Assembly: GCA_019694835.1 (NCBI GenBank)
Contig: JAIBBE010000012.1
Location: forward strand, 1-7,024
From: Fimbriimonadaceae bacterium
Lineage (GTDB): Bacteria; Armatimonadota; Fimbriimonadia; Fimbriimonadales; Fimbriimonadaceae
Length of the DNA stretch: 7,024 nt
Direction of reading: 5' to 3'
Below the pieces are notes generated by a model. It ran no database searches. It was not told the origin of the DNA and saw nothing but the letters and a program-made list of their open reading frames with translations. Both the position numbers and the translations under genes were made by a program. Below are positions 1 to 6,741 of this stretch, piece after piece (positions within the stretch are counted from its first letter, which is position 1; each line of letters starts with the position of its first letter).

Positions 1-117
1 CACCCGGATATCACTTTCAGCCTTCGGATCGCCTACAGCTTCCCGTATGAGTTGACTACTGTCCGCCTCGGTGTTGGCTTCGACCTGTCGCGGCCGCTCA
101 TGCGCCTCCTGCCCTGA
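1..117 (+). CDS. C-terminal end of an unrecognised protein (partial)
   Basis: An open frame enters from the left edge in frame 1 and stops at TGA 115-117, leaving 38 codons. The peptide contains stretches such as TFSLRIAYSF and TVRLGVGFDL, where polar and hydrophobic residues partly alternate, as in beta strands; it ends in the basic-hydrophobic tail RPLMRLLP. That would fit the last strands of a beta-rich domain, but it lacks the terminal aromatic residue usual in outer-membrane barrels. I cannot name the family. Coding status rests on the open frame reaching the edge and on composition like the downstream genes. It could also be an out-of-frame readthrough, because no start is visible. Confidence 0.45.
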   Translation, partial: HPDITFSLRIAYSFPYELTTVRLGVGFDLSRPLMRLLP

Positions 118-128
118 CTGATGCCAGG

Positions 129-389
129 GTGGGAGTTTCAATTTGGCACAATCAAGCCGGCGCAATCCCACCAATCCGAGGCGGGCTCCATTTTGCTGAC
201 AGACGGCCTCATGCCTCTCATGACGTGCTTCCATACGTCGAATCGTTGAACCATCCCCGTCAGCGATTGACGAGCCGGCGCGTGCGCGTTCGAACCCGAT
301 TCGACGACTTCACAGGCCTGGCCGTTTACCACTGCCACATTCTGGATCACGAAGACATGGGCATGATGGGTACGCTGAGAATCGCCTAG
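129..389 (+). pseudogene. Remnant of a multicopper oxidase: C-terminal cupredoxin end only
   Basis: From about residue 50 of this frame (near 276) to the TAG at 387-389 the peptide matches the end of bacterial multicopper oxidases: RVRVRTRFDDFTG, then YHCHILDHEDMGMM. The HCHxxxHxxxxM motif (His68, Cys69, His70, His74, Met79) carries the type-1 Cys/His/Met ligands plus type-3 and type-2/3 histidines, and the stop falls where such enzymes normally end. Known family members are about 450-600 residues long with three cupredoxin domains and two or more further HxH motifs; none of that fits here, because the frame opens only at a GTG at 129 with no ribosome-binding site. Upstream, HASHDVLPYVESLN (from His28) looks like a decayed HPFHIHV-type motif, and another frame reads TIPVSD then a stop near 254-273, where intact enzymes have a DTVxVP-like strand. 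I infer a 5'-truncated, frameshifted remnant. A short functional cupredoxin is less likely because the first type-1 His region is damaged. Confidence 0.7.
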
Positions 390-397
390 CCGGTGCC

Positions 398-793
398 ATG
401 CTTGACGACACGGTAAGATATGAGGACGTGCGTAGGACATTGCATCTTGGCATAACCGCTAGCCTTCTGCTGGCCTTTGCCCAGGCTCCGTTCCTACACG
501 TCCACGACCGTGATCCAGGCCATGAGCATGCCCATGGATTCGCTCACGCTCATTGGGCCGCCGCGAACTACGATGGCCCTACCCTGCAATCCGAGGATCA
601 CGCCGGTGAAGCTCGTTCTCTGAGTTGGATTCCCGGAGATGGCAAGTCTCCCGTGAGACTTGCAGCTGCGCTTCCCGAGGCGATCTCGATTCCGGAACCG
701 ATCGCGCAGCCCGCTCTCGTAACGGAATTGATCCCCCACAGCCACGATCCCCCGTGGCAGTTTGCCCTCAAATCCCGCGCCCCTCCTGCCTAA
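398..793 (+). CDS. Small histidine-rich, probably exported metal-binding protein
   Basis: The 131-residue product has a hydrophobic segment at residues 16-31 (HLGITASLLLAFAQAP), consistent with a signal peptide or membrane anchor. A histidine cluster follows, with seven His between residues 34 and 52 (HVHDRDPGHEHAHGFAHAH). His68 and a C-terminal PHSHDPP (His114, His116) add more, and the tail RAPPA is proline-rich. There is no cysteine and no recognisable fold. Such His clusters bind Zn, Cu, Ni or Co in many periplasmic proteins; here a metal-buffering or delivery role is inferred from composition and from the efflux operon 75 bases downstream. The start is uncertain: ATG 398 has no Shine-Dalgarno sequence, while GTG 428 and TTG 440 would give a shorter leader more like a signal peptide, with GAGGA at 422-426 being too close to GTG 428 and rather far from TTG 440. 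I do not recognise a named family. Confidence 0.65.
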   Translation: MLDDTVRYEDVRRTLHLGITASLLLAFAQAPFLHVHDRDPGHEHAHGFAHAHWAAANYDGPTLQSEDHAGEARSLSWIPGDGKSPVRLAAALPEAISIPEPIAQPALVTELIPHSHDPPWQFALKSRAPPA

Positions 794-804
794 TTACCCA
801 TCAG

Positions 805-823
805 GCGCACCACGCGTGTGCGC
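805..823. repeat. Inverted repeat ahead of the efflux operon, possible operator
   Basis: GCGCAC (805-810) and GTGCGC (818-823) are exact reverse complements separated by 7 bases, and the centre contains a perfect 8-base palindrome CACGCGTG (811-818). It lies in the 75-base gap between the His-rich gene and the outer-membrane factor gene. No T-run follows, so it is not a typical intrinsic terminator. A dimeric metal-responsive repressor site or an mRNA hairpin upstream of the ribosome-binding site are both possible. In GC-rich DNA a 6-base repeat can arise by chance. Confidence 0.35.
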
Positions 824-857
824 GATCCCCATTGAGTTCCTAAAAGTTGATTCTGAT

Positions 858-862
858 GAGGT
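858..862 (+). promoter_or_regulatory. Ribosome-binding site of the outer-membrane factor gene
   Basis: GAGGT lies inside GATGAGGTGG, 6 bases before ATG 869. It supports that start over any later in-frame codon, and the resulting N-terminus reads as a signal peptide. Confidence 0.75.
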
Positions 863-868
863 GGCGCA

Positions 869-2089
869 ATGCATTTGCCCAGTCGCGCCGCCACTTCTCT
901 GCTGTACGTGGCCGCACTTTCAGGCCTGTGTTCGGCGCAGGAGTGGACGGAAACGAGCGTAGTCCAGAAGTTTCTTGAGCAAAGTCCATACGCCCGCGAG
1001 GCTCGCGCCCGTGCGGCCATCGCGCAGGCGGAGGCCAAGGGCCGTTCTCTGTACGCAAACCCCAGCTTCAACTACACCCGGGAAGGGGCTGGACTCACTG
1101 AGTTCTTCCAGGCCGAACAAGCCATACCGATCAACGGTCGGCTGAAGCTGCTGCGCCAAGCCGGCGATTCGGCTGTTCGTGCGACCGAAGCAGAGGGCGC
1201 CTTCGACATCTGGCAAGCTCGCACCGCTCTGCGTCTGGCGTTCTACCAGCTCCTGGGGGCACAGGAACGGGAACGGGTCTACTCGATCGGACTGAAGGAA
1301 ATCGAGAACGTCATCCGGGTGCTCCGCGATCGGGAGCGCGAAGGCGAGGGCTCGAAGTTCGACCGAATGCGTACCGAGCGGGAGCGGGCCGAACTTCTTG
1401 CCGAACTTGCTCTCGTCCAGGCCGAGATGGAGCTGGAGCGATCTCGCCTCATCGCTTTTCTTCCGCCGGCGACTCAGATTGCGGCAGTCTCGGGCCAGAT
1501 AGAGACCATCCTCGGACCACTCGACGGAGCGGCACTGGTGCAACGGGCAATGGGTGCGCGTGAGGATTTCCGTGCCGAACAACGCCGACTGGAACAGTTC
1601 CGGCTGGAAGAGCGTGCCGCGGACCGGTTGAAGATACCCGAGCCCGTGCTGAATGCCGGGTTCAAGCGCGCGGATGTCGGTCAGAACCGAATCGAGAACG
1701 GCGGCGTGGTTGGCGTTACAATTCCGCTGCCTCTCTTCAATAAAGGGCAAGCCGAGGTCGCTCGCTACTCCGCCGAGCAGGAACGGATCTCGGCCCGGCT
1801 GCAAATCCTCACTCAGCGGATTCGGGCGGCAGTCGAAGGGACCGTCCGCGCTTTCAACGTTCGCGTCCAAGCTCGCGACCGTTACCGCCAGGAACTGGCC
1901 GACAGCGGCCCGGAGCTGATCAAGATAGCGTCGGTCGCCTATCAGGAAGGGGAGATCGGAATCCTGCAACTACTCGATGCATACCGCTCACAACGCCAGG
2001 CGCAGTTGCGAATGCTCGACATACAGGCAGCGGTGAAAGAGGCGCAGATCGAATTGGAGCGAGTTGTCGGAGAGGAGCTTGGGAAATGA
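869..2089 (+). CDS. Outer-membrane efflux channel, TolC/CzcC/CusC family
   Basis: This 406-residue protein is the outer-membrane exit duct of the tripartite pump. Residues 1-23 form a signal peptide (hydrophobic core ATSLLYVAALSGL, cleavage probably after CSA at 21-23). A Cys sits at 21, but LSGLC is not a standard lipobox, so a lipid anchor as in CusC is doubtful. The mature part is mostly long Glu/Arg/Ala/Gln-rich helices (about 40-60, 95-200, 220-255, 295-345, 365-403) interrupted by two short beta segments: NPSFNYTREG...FFQAEQAIPINGR (64-91) and VLNAGFKRAD...GVVGVTIPLPLFNKG (260-293). The QxIxxxGR and IPLPLFNKGQAE patterns, and AYQEGEIGILQLLDAYR near the end (357-373), are typical of CzcC-like members. 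Length is normal to slightly short for the family (about 400-460). Its TGA overlaps the adaptor start by four bases (ATGA), implying translational coupling. Substrate cannot be told from this component. Confidence 0.93.
   Translation: MHLPSRAATSLLYVAALSGLCSAQEWTETSVVQKFLEQSPYAREARARAAIAQAEAKGRSLYANPSFNYTREGAGLTEFFQAEQAIPINGRLKLLRQAGDSAVRATEAEGAFDIWQARTALRLAFYQLLGAQERERVYSIGLKEIENVIRVLRDREREGEGSKFDRMRTERERAELLAELALVQAEMELERSRLIAFLPPATQIAAVSGQIETILGPLDGAALVQRAMGAREDFRAEQRRLEQFRLEERAADRLKIPEPVLNAGFKRADVGQNRIENGGVVGVTIPLPLFNKGQAEVARYSAEQERISARLQILTQRIRAAVEGTVRAFNVRVQARDRYRQELADSGPELIKIASVAYQEGEIGILQLLDAYRSQRQAQLRMLDIQAAVKEAQIELERVVGEELGK
2073..2077 (+). promoter_or_regulatory. Ribosome-binding site of the adaptor gene, inside the preceding gene
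   Basis: AGGAG lies 8 bases before ATG 2086, within the last codons of the outer-membrane factor gene. It supports the ATGA-overlap start, which yields a lipoprotein signal. Confidence 0.75.
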
Positions 2090-3615
2090 GAAGGTCGTCC
2101 ATTCTTTTGCTAGTGATCTTCACCGTGGGATGCCAGAAGCAGGAACCGGTTGCTCAGAAGGCAACTGAACCGGAGCCGCATCCGGAAAGTTTCACGAACT
2201 GGACGACGAAGACCGAGTTGTTCGCGGAGTACCCACCACTAGTGGTTGGCCGGACAAGCCGCTTCGCCGTTCACTTCACTCGACTGGACACGTTCAAGCC
2301 GGTTGCCAAGGGGAAGGTTGAAATTCGTCTCACCTCGGCAAACGGCAAGGTCGAATCGTTCAGCACGGACGGCCCGTCCCGGCCCGGCATCTTTGGTGTA
2401 GACGTGAAGCCCGCGACGGCGGGACAGTTCCGGCTATCCGTGCATCTCACAAGCGACGGCTTGAGCGATGTACACGAACTTGGTGAGATCGAATCGTCGG
2501 CATCCAAGGCTGGGGCGGTTCACGAGCATGGGGCAGAAACCGAGGAGAAGATCGCCTTCCTGAAAGAACAGCAGTGGACCTTGGACTTCGGCACGGCGAT
2601 CGTCGAGGACCGGCAGTTACGGTCGAGCATACGGGTCCCAGCGGAAGTACTCCCACGATCCGGCGGTGAGGCGGAAGTAACTGTACCTTTCGATGGCCGG
2701 CTGGTGGCCGAGAACCTTCCCGTCATCGGATCTCGCGTATCGCAGGGGCAAGTGCTCGCCAGCCTACTCCCGCCAACAAGCGCGCCGAGTGACCTGTCCT
2801 CCCTGGAACTGGCAAAGAACGAAGCATCGCTCGCGCTGCAGTTGGCCCGCAAGGATCGCGAGCGCGCCGAGAGGCTCGTGCAGTCAGGAGCAGCTCCCGC
2901 CAAGAGGCTTGATGAAGCGCGGACTGTCGAAGCAACGGTGGAAGCACGGCTCAGGGCAGCGGAGACGCGCATTGCCCAGTACGAGGCATCCAGTACAGCC
3001 GAAGCGAATCCGAAGGGCGCCAGACTGTTCGCCTTGCGCGCTCCGATCTCGGGCATCGTGGTTGAGACCACCGCGGCGCCCAGTGCCAATGTGAAGGCCG
3101 GCGAAACGATCTTCAAAGTCGTGGACGCCGATTCGGTGTACGTTTCCGCCATTGTGCCCGAGGCGGAGCTGCCGCAGATGCGGAATCTCAGCGGTGCGGA
3201 ATTAGAGGTTCCCGGTTCCCCGCAGCCGAGGCCTCTGAGCCGCCTCGTATCCGTCGGGCGAGTAGTGGATCCGCAGTCGCGGACGTTTCCCGTCATCTAT
3301 CAAGTGGATAACCGGGACCGGAGAATCGCGATTCATCAGGCGCTGCACGTCCGGTTGCTCACCAAAGCGTCGGGCGCGGCTCCGGCCGTGCCCGAGTCGG
3401 CCATTGTGGACGATGGAGGCCGGCCAGTGATCTTCATTCAGGAATCCGGCGAAGCATTTCTTCGCAGGCCCGTGAAGCTTGGAATCCGCGAGGGCGGGTA
3501 CGTCCAGGTGCTCGACGGGGCGTTTCCTGGCGAGCGGGTGGTCACCCGAGGGGCGCATCTGATCCGGCTTGCGGCGATGTCCAACCAGGTACCGGCCCAC
3601 GGGCACGTTCACTAG
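2086..3615 (+). CDS. RND periplasmic adaptor (membrane fusion protein), lipoprotein with extra N-terminal domain
   Basis: A 509-residue CusB/CzcB-type adaptor linking permease and outer-membrane channel. Residues 1-16 (MRRSSILLLVIFTVGC) form a lipoprotein signal with Cys16 as likely lipidated residue; the lipobox FTVGC is slightly non-standard. Residues about 36-125 form an additional beta-rich, Ig- or YtkA-like domain (starts TNWTTKTELFAEYPPLVVG). A linker with HEHG (146-149) leads to IAFLKEQQW (156-164), a landmark of this adaptor subgroup. Next come the first half of the lipoyl/barrel-sandwich domain (about 195-228), the alpha-hairpin (about 234-303, Ala/Glu/Arg-rich coiled coil), the second lipoyl half (312-346, APISGIV), a beta-barrel (350-425) and a membrane-proximal domain (430-495). 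The C-terminus is AHGHVH, a short His tail. CusB's N-terminal Met copper ligands are not evident. It is longer than typical adaptors (about 380-420) because of the N-terminal domain. It lies between channel and permease genes, as in other CBA operons. Confidence 0.93.
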   Translation: MRRSSILLLVIFTVGCQKQEPVAQKATEPEPHPESFTNWTTKTELFAEYPPLVVGRTSRFAVHFTRLDTFKPVAKGKVEIRLTSANGKVESFSTDGPSRPGIFGVDVKPATAGQFRLSVHLTSDGLSDVHELGEIESSASKAGAVHEHGAETEEKIAFLKEQQWTLDFGTAIVEDRQLRSSIRVPAEVLPRSGGEAEVTVPFDGRLVAENLPVIGSRVSQGQVLASLLPPTSAPSDLSSLELAKNEASLALQLARKDRERAERLVQSGAAPAKRLDEARTVEATVEARLRAAETRIAQYEASSTAEANPKGARLFALRAPISGIVVETTAAPSANVKAGETIFKVVDADSVYVSAIVPEAELPQMRNLSGAELEVPGSPQPRPLSRLVSVGRVVDPQSRTFPVIYQVDNRDRRIAIHQALHVRLLTKASGAAPAVPESAIVDDGGRPVIFIQESGEAFLRRPVKLGIREGGYVQVLDGAFPGERVVTRGAHLIRLAAMSNQVPAHGHVH

Positions 3616-3619
3616 GGAG
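3614..3619 (+). promoter_or_regulatory. Ribosome-binding site of the permease gene
   Basis: AGGGAG overlaps the TAG stop of the adaptor (3613-3615) and lies 7 bases before ATG 3627, fixing that start. Confidence 0.75.
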
Positions 3620-3626
3620 TGGCCAG

Positions 3627-6600
3627 ATGCTTGATTCCTTGATTCGCTGGTCTCTTCATCATCGCGCCGTTGTTCTCTTCATGACGGCAGCCCTACTGAT
3701 CTGGGGCGGATACTCCATCCGCGATACACCACTGGATGTGCTACCGGACCTGACAGCGCCGACTGTCACTGTCCTGGTGGAGGCGCGAGGCATGGCGCCG
3801 ACCGAGATGGAAGCGTTGGTGACGTTTCCTATTGAATCCGCGATCAACGGAGCCCCGGGTGTCCGGCGGGTGCGCTCGGCTACGGCAGTGGGTGTCGCTG
3901 TGATCTGGGTGGAGTTCGACTGGGGACAGGAGATTCATCGCGCCCGGCAGACGGTGAACGAAAAACTCTCGCTCGTCTCGGCCGCACTGCCTTCCAATGT
4001 CGACAAGCCGTACCTCGCCCCCATCTCCTCGATCATGGGCGAGATCCTGTTCGTGACGCTGGAGTCGGATCGCCATTCAGGAATGGAACTGCGGACCGTA
4101 GCAGACACTGTCCTCCGGCGCCGGATTCTTGCGGTGCCAGGGGTTGCTCAAGTGGTTCCGACGGGTGGAGACCAGAAGCAGTATCAAGTGCTGGTATCAC
4201 CGCAGCTGCTGCGCCAGTTTTCGGTCTCACTCAACGATGTTGAGAGCGCTTTGCGGCAAGGGAGCCAAAACGCATCCGCGGGCTTTCGCGTTGCGGGTGG
4301 GCAGGAGTATTTGATCCAGGGTGTTGGACGGGCTTCTTCGGAGGATTCGATTGGCAGCATCGCCGTGACATCGCGAGACGGACGGCCGATCTTCGTTCGT
4401 GACGTAGCGCAGGTGCGGATCGGACCTGCCCTGAAACGTGGCGAGGGCTCCCATAATGCCGAGCCCGCGGTTGTACTCGGCATTCAGAAACAGCCGGGAG
4501 CGAACACCCTGGAGCTGACGCGACGGCTGGACGCGACTTTGGATGAGATTCAACGCGGCCTCCCGTCGGGGATGAAGATCGACAAGCAGGTGTTCCGGCA
4601 GGCGGACTTCATCGAGAGATCACTTGAGAATCTCACCAAAGCATTGCGGGACGGGGCCATTCTCGTCGTGATCGTGGTGGTGCTCTTCCTGATGAATGTT
4701 CGCGCAGCCATGATTACGCTACTCGCGATCCCCGTCTCGGTTCTGACAGCCGTGCTGACCATGAATTGGTTCGGCTTCACCATCAACAGCATGAGTCTGG
4801 GCGGCCTCGCCATTGCGATCGGTGAACTCGTTGACGACGCCATCATCGACGTCGAGAACGTCATGCGGCGGCTTCGGGAGAACACCCAGAGACCAGAGGC
4901 CGAAAGGCTGCCCGCGCTGGAGGTGATTTACCGCGCGAGCAGCGAGATCCGAAGCTCCGTCGTCTTCGCGACGGTGATCGTGGTTCTGGTCTTTCTCCCC
5001 CTGTTTGCGCTGAGCAGCGTGGAGGGCCGATTGCTCACCCCGCTCGCCTTCGCCTACATCGTCAGCCTCACCGCTTCTCTTGCGGTCGCGCTCACGGTCA
5101 CGCCCGCTCTCTGCTCCTTCCTTTTGCCCAATGCACGCTCGATTCTGAAGGGCCACGAGCCTTGGCTGGTGACCCAGCTGAAGCGGATGTACAGGCCGGC
5201 GTTGAACTGGTCTCTGGATCATCCGATTTCGGTCGTCATCCCTTCCATACTCTTGATCATTGCCGCAGGAGTGGCGCTTTCCCGAACAGGCCGGGCATTC
5301 TTGCCGGAGTTTAACGAAGGGACTTTGACCATCAGTGCGGTAACACTGCCTGGCACGAGTCTCGCGGATTCGGACAATCTTGGGCGCGGCCTGGAACGGA
5401 TTCTGCTCGGCATTCCCGAAGTGGTCTCTACCGCAAGAAGGACCGGACGGGCGGAACTGGACGAGCACGTCCAGGGTGTCGAATCAGCCGAGTTGGACGT
5501 CACTCTAAGAATGAAGGATCGGTCAAAGGCCGAGGTACTGAACGAGATCCGCGAGAGGGTCACGCTTCTCCCTGGAATGAATGTCACAGTCGGCCAACCC
5601 ATATCGCACCGCATTGATCACATGCTCTCCGGAACACGCGCCAACATCGCGGTCAAGGTCTTCGGCGATGATCTCGTGTTGCTCCGATCCCTGGCCCGAC
5701 AGATCGAGACAGCAATGAAGGGAATCAACGGGGTGGTCGACCTCTCCGTCGAGCAGCAGACCGACATTCCGACGGTGCGTGTGCGCGTCAGGCCCGAGGA
5801 TGCCGCTCGATTCGGTTTGCAGCCTGGTGATGTCGCAACCAAGATTCAGACAGCCTTCGTCGGCATCGAAGTCAACCGCATTCTCGAAGGCCAGATCAGC
5901 TTCCCGCTGGTTGTACGCTACCCGGAGACGCGCCTGGAGGATCTCGCCGTCATCGGCAAGACGCTCATCGACTCCCCCTCAGGAGCGAAGGTTCCGCTCA
6001 ATTCCGTGGCCGACGTCTATGAGGATCGCAGCCCAAACTTCATCAGTCGTGAGGGAGTCCAGCGCAAAATCGTCGTACAGTGCAATGTCGCGGGACGCGA
6101 CTTATTGGGCGTCGTGAATGAGATTGAGGCGGCAGTGGGCGCCCAAGTCAAACTGCCTCAAGGGTATCGTGTCGAGTACGGTGGGCAGTTTGAGAGCGAA
6201 GCGGAAGCCTCGCGCCGTTTGCTGGTTCTCGGCGGCGGTGTGATTGTCGCCATCCTTCTGATTCTGGCGACCGCGTTTCATTCCACCCGTGACGCTCTGA
6301 TCATCATGCTTAATTTGCCCCTTGCTCTGGTTGGCGGGGTTGCCGGTGTCTATTTCGCCGGGGGAGTTCTTTCCGTCGCCTCCATCATTGGATTCATCAC
6401 GCTGTTCGGCATCGCCACTCGAAACGGCATCATGCTTGTCGCGCACATCCGCCATCTTCAGGAGGCGGAGGGAGTAACCGATCTTCGCCACGCCGTTGCG
6501 GTGGGCGCCACTGAGCGCCTCGCCCCGATTCTGATGACGGCACTGGCGGCCGGATTGGCGCTCGTTCCGATCGCGGCCGGAATGGGCAAGCCTGGGAGCG

Positions 6601-6722
6601 AAATCCAGGCCCCGATGGCCATGGTGATTTTGTTTGGTCTACTTACATCCACTGCCCTGAACATGGTAGTGGTCCCGGCCGTCTATTTCGCGGCTGGGCG
6701 TTACAAAACGAAGAACACATGA
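3627..6722 (+). CDS. Heavy-metal-efflux RND permease, CusA/CzcA family
   Basis: A full-length 1031-residue inner-membrane RND pump that uses proton import to drive substrate from periplasm or membrane into the outer-membrane duct. TM1 is at about 13-29; the first periplasmic domain runs about 35-335 (opening with DVLPDLTAPTV); TM2-TM6 span about 340-500; TM7 is at about 533-551; the second periplasmic domain is about 555-862; TM8-TM12 span about 866-1022. TM4 carries LAIAIGELVDDAIIDVEN (394-411), so Asp403-Asp404, Asp408 and Glu410. TM10 carries FGIATRNGIML with Arg932. Asp-Asp plus a basic TM10 residue resembles the AcrB relay (Asp407, Asp408, Lys940), whereas CusA uses an Asp, a Glu and a Lys. 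HRIDHMLSGT (661-670) corresponds to the CusA RIDMLSTG loop; His664 occupies the position of Met672 with Met666 next but one, and the other two copper-binding Met positions appear to be Ser570 and Glu622 (alignment by eye, from memory). Family assignment is firm; the metal is not, with a divalent ion possible. Confidence 0.95.
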   Translation: MLDSLIRWSLHHRAVVLFMTAALLIWGGYSIRDTPLDVLPDLTAPTVTVLVEARGMAPTEMEALVTFPIESAINGAPGVRRVRSATAVGVAVIWVEFDWGQEIHRARQTVNEKLSLVSAALPSNVDKPYLAPISSIMGEILFVTLESDRHSGMELRTVADTVLRRRILAVPGVAQVVPTGGDQKQYQVLVSPQLLRQFSVSLNDVESALRQGSQNASAGFRVAGGQEYLIQGVGRASSEDSIGSIAVTSRDGRPIFVRDVAQVRIGPALKRGEGSHNAEPAVVLGIQKQPGANTLELTRRLDATLDEIQRGLPSGMKIDKQVFRQADFIERSLENLTKALRDGAILVVIVVVLFLMNVRAAMITLLAIPVSVLTAVLTMNWFGFTINSMSLGGLAIAIGELVDDAIIDVENVMRRLRENTQRPEAERLPALEVIYRASSEIRSSVVFATVIVVLVFLPLFALSSVEGRLLTPLAFAYIVSLTASLAVALTVTPALCSFLLPNARSILKGHEPWLVTQLKRMYRPALNWSLDHPISVVIPSILLIIAAGVALSRTGRAFLPEFNEGTLTISAVTLPGTSLADSDNLGRGLERILLGIPEVVSTARRTGRAELDEHVQGVESAELDVTLRMKDRSKAEVLNEIRERVTLLPGMNVTVGQPISHRIDHMLSGTRANIAVKVFGDDLVLLRSLARQIETAMKGINGVVDLSVEQQTDIPTVRVRVRPEDAARFGLQPGDVATKIQTAFVGIEVNRILEGQISFPLVVRYPETRLEDLAVIGKTLIDSPSGAKVPLNSVADVYEDRSPNFISREGVQRKIVVQCNVAGRDLLGVVNEIEAAVGAQVKLPQGYRVEYGGQFESEAEASRRLLVLGGGVIVAILLILATAFHSTRDALIIMLNLPLALVGGVAGVYFAGGVLSVASIIGFITLFGIATRNGIMLVAHIRHLQEAEGVTDLRHAVAVGATERLAPILMTALAAGLALVPIAAGMGKPGSEIQAPMAMVILFGLLTSTALNMVVVPAVYFAAGRYKTKNT

Positions 6723-6731
6723 ACTGGGAAC

Positions 6732-6736
6732 GGGAG
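6732..6736 (+). promoter_or_regulatory. Ribosome-binding site of the trailing small gene
   Basis: GGGAG lies 5 bases before ATG 6742, in the 19-base gap after the permease stop, and supports co-translation as the fourth gene of the operon. Confidence 0.7.
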
Positions 6737-6741
6737 AAAGC

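Noticed and set aside
112..129. Small hairpin CCCTG...CAGGG straddling the stop codon of the first partial gene
   Set aside because: Only five base pairs with an 8-base loop and no clear T-run afterwards; too weak to call a terminator.
121..252. Short ATG open frame of about 43 codons overlapping the multicopper oxidase remnant
   Set aside because: No ribosome-binding site and no recognisable sequence; it is best seen as a by-product of the degraded region.
832..860. Possible sigma-70 promoter (TTGAGT near 833) before the outer-membrane factor gene
   Set aside because: No acceptable -10 element at the right distance, and the region overlaps the ribosome-binding site.
920..1969. Long 349-codon open frame on the minus strand
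   Set aside because: It is the mirror of the outer-membrane factor gene in GC-rich DNA; the + strand product is a clear family member and the minus product has no recognisable domain.
2520..3296. 258-codon minus-strand open frame opposite the adaptor
   Set aside because: Low-complexity Ser/Ala/Arg composition typical of an antisense shadow; the + strand adaptor accounts for the coding signal.
4719..5468. 249-codon minus-strand open frame opposite the permease
   Set aside because: Arg/Gln/Gly/Asp-rich shadow product without a domain; it covers conserved TM segments of the real permease.
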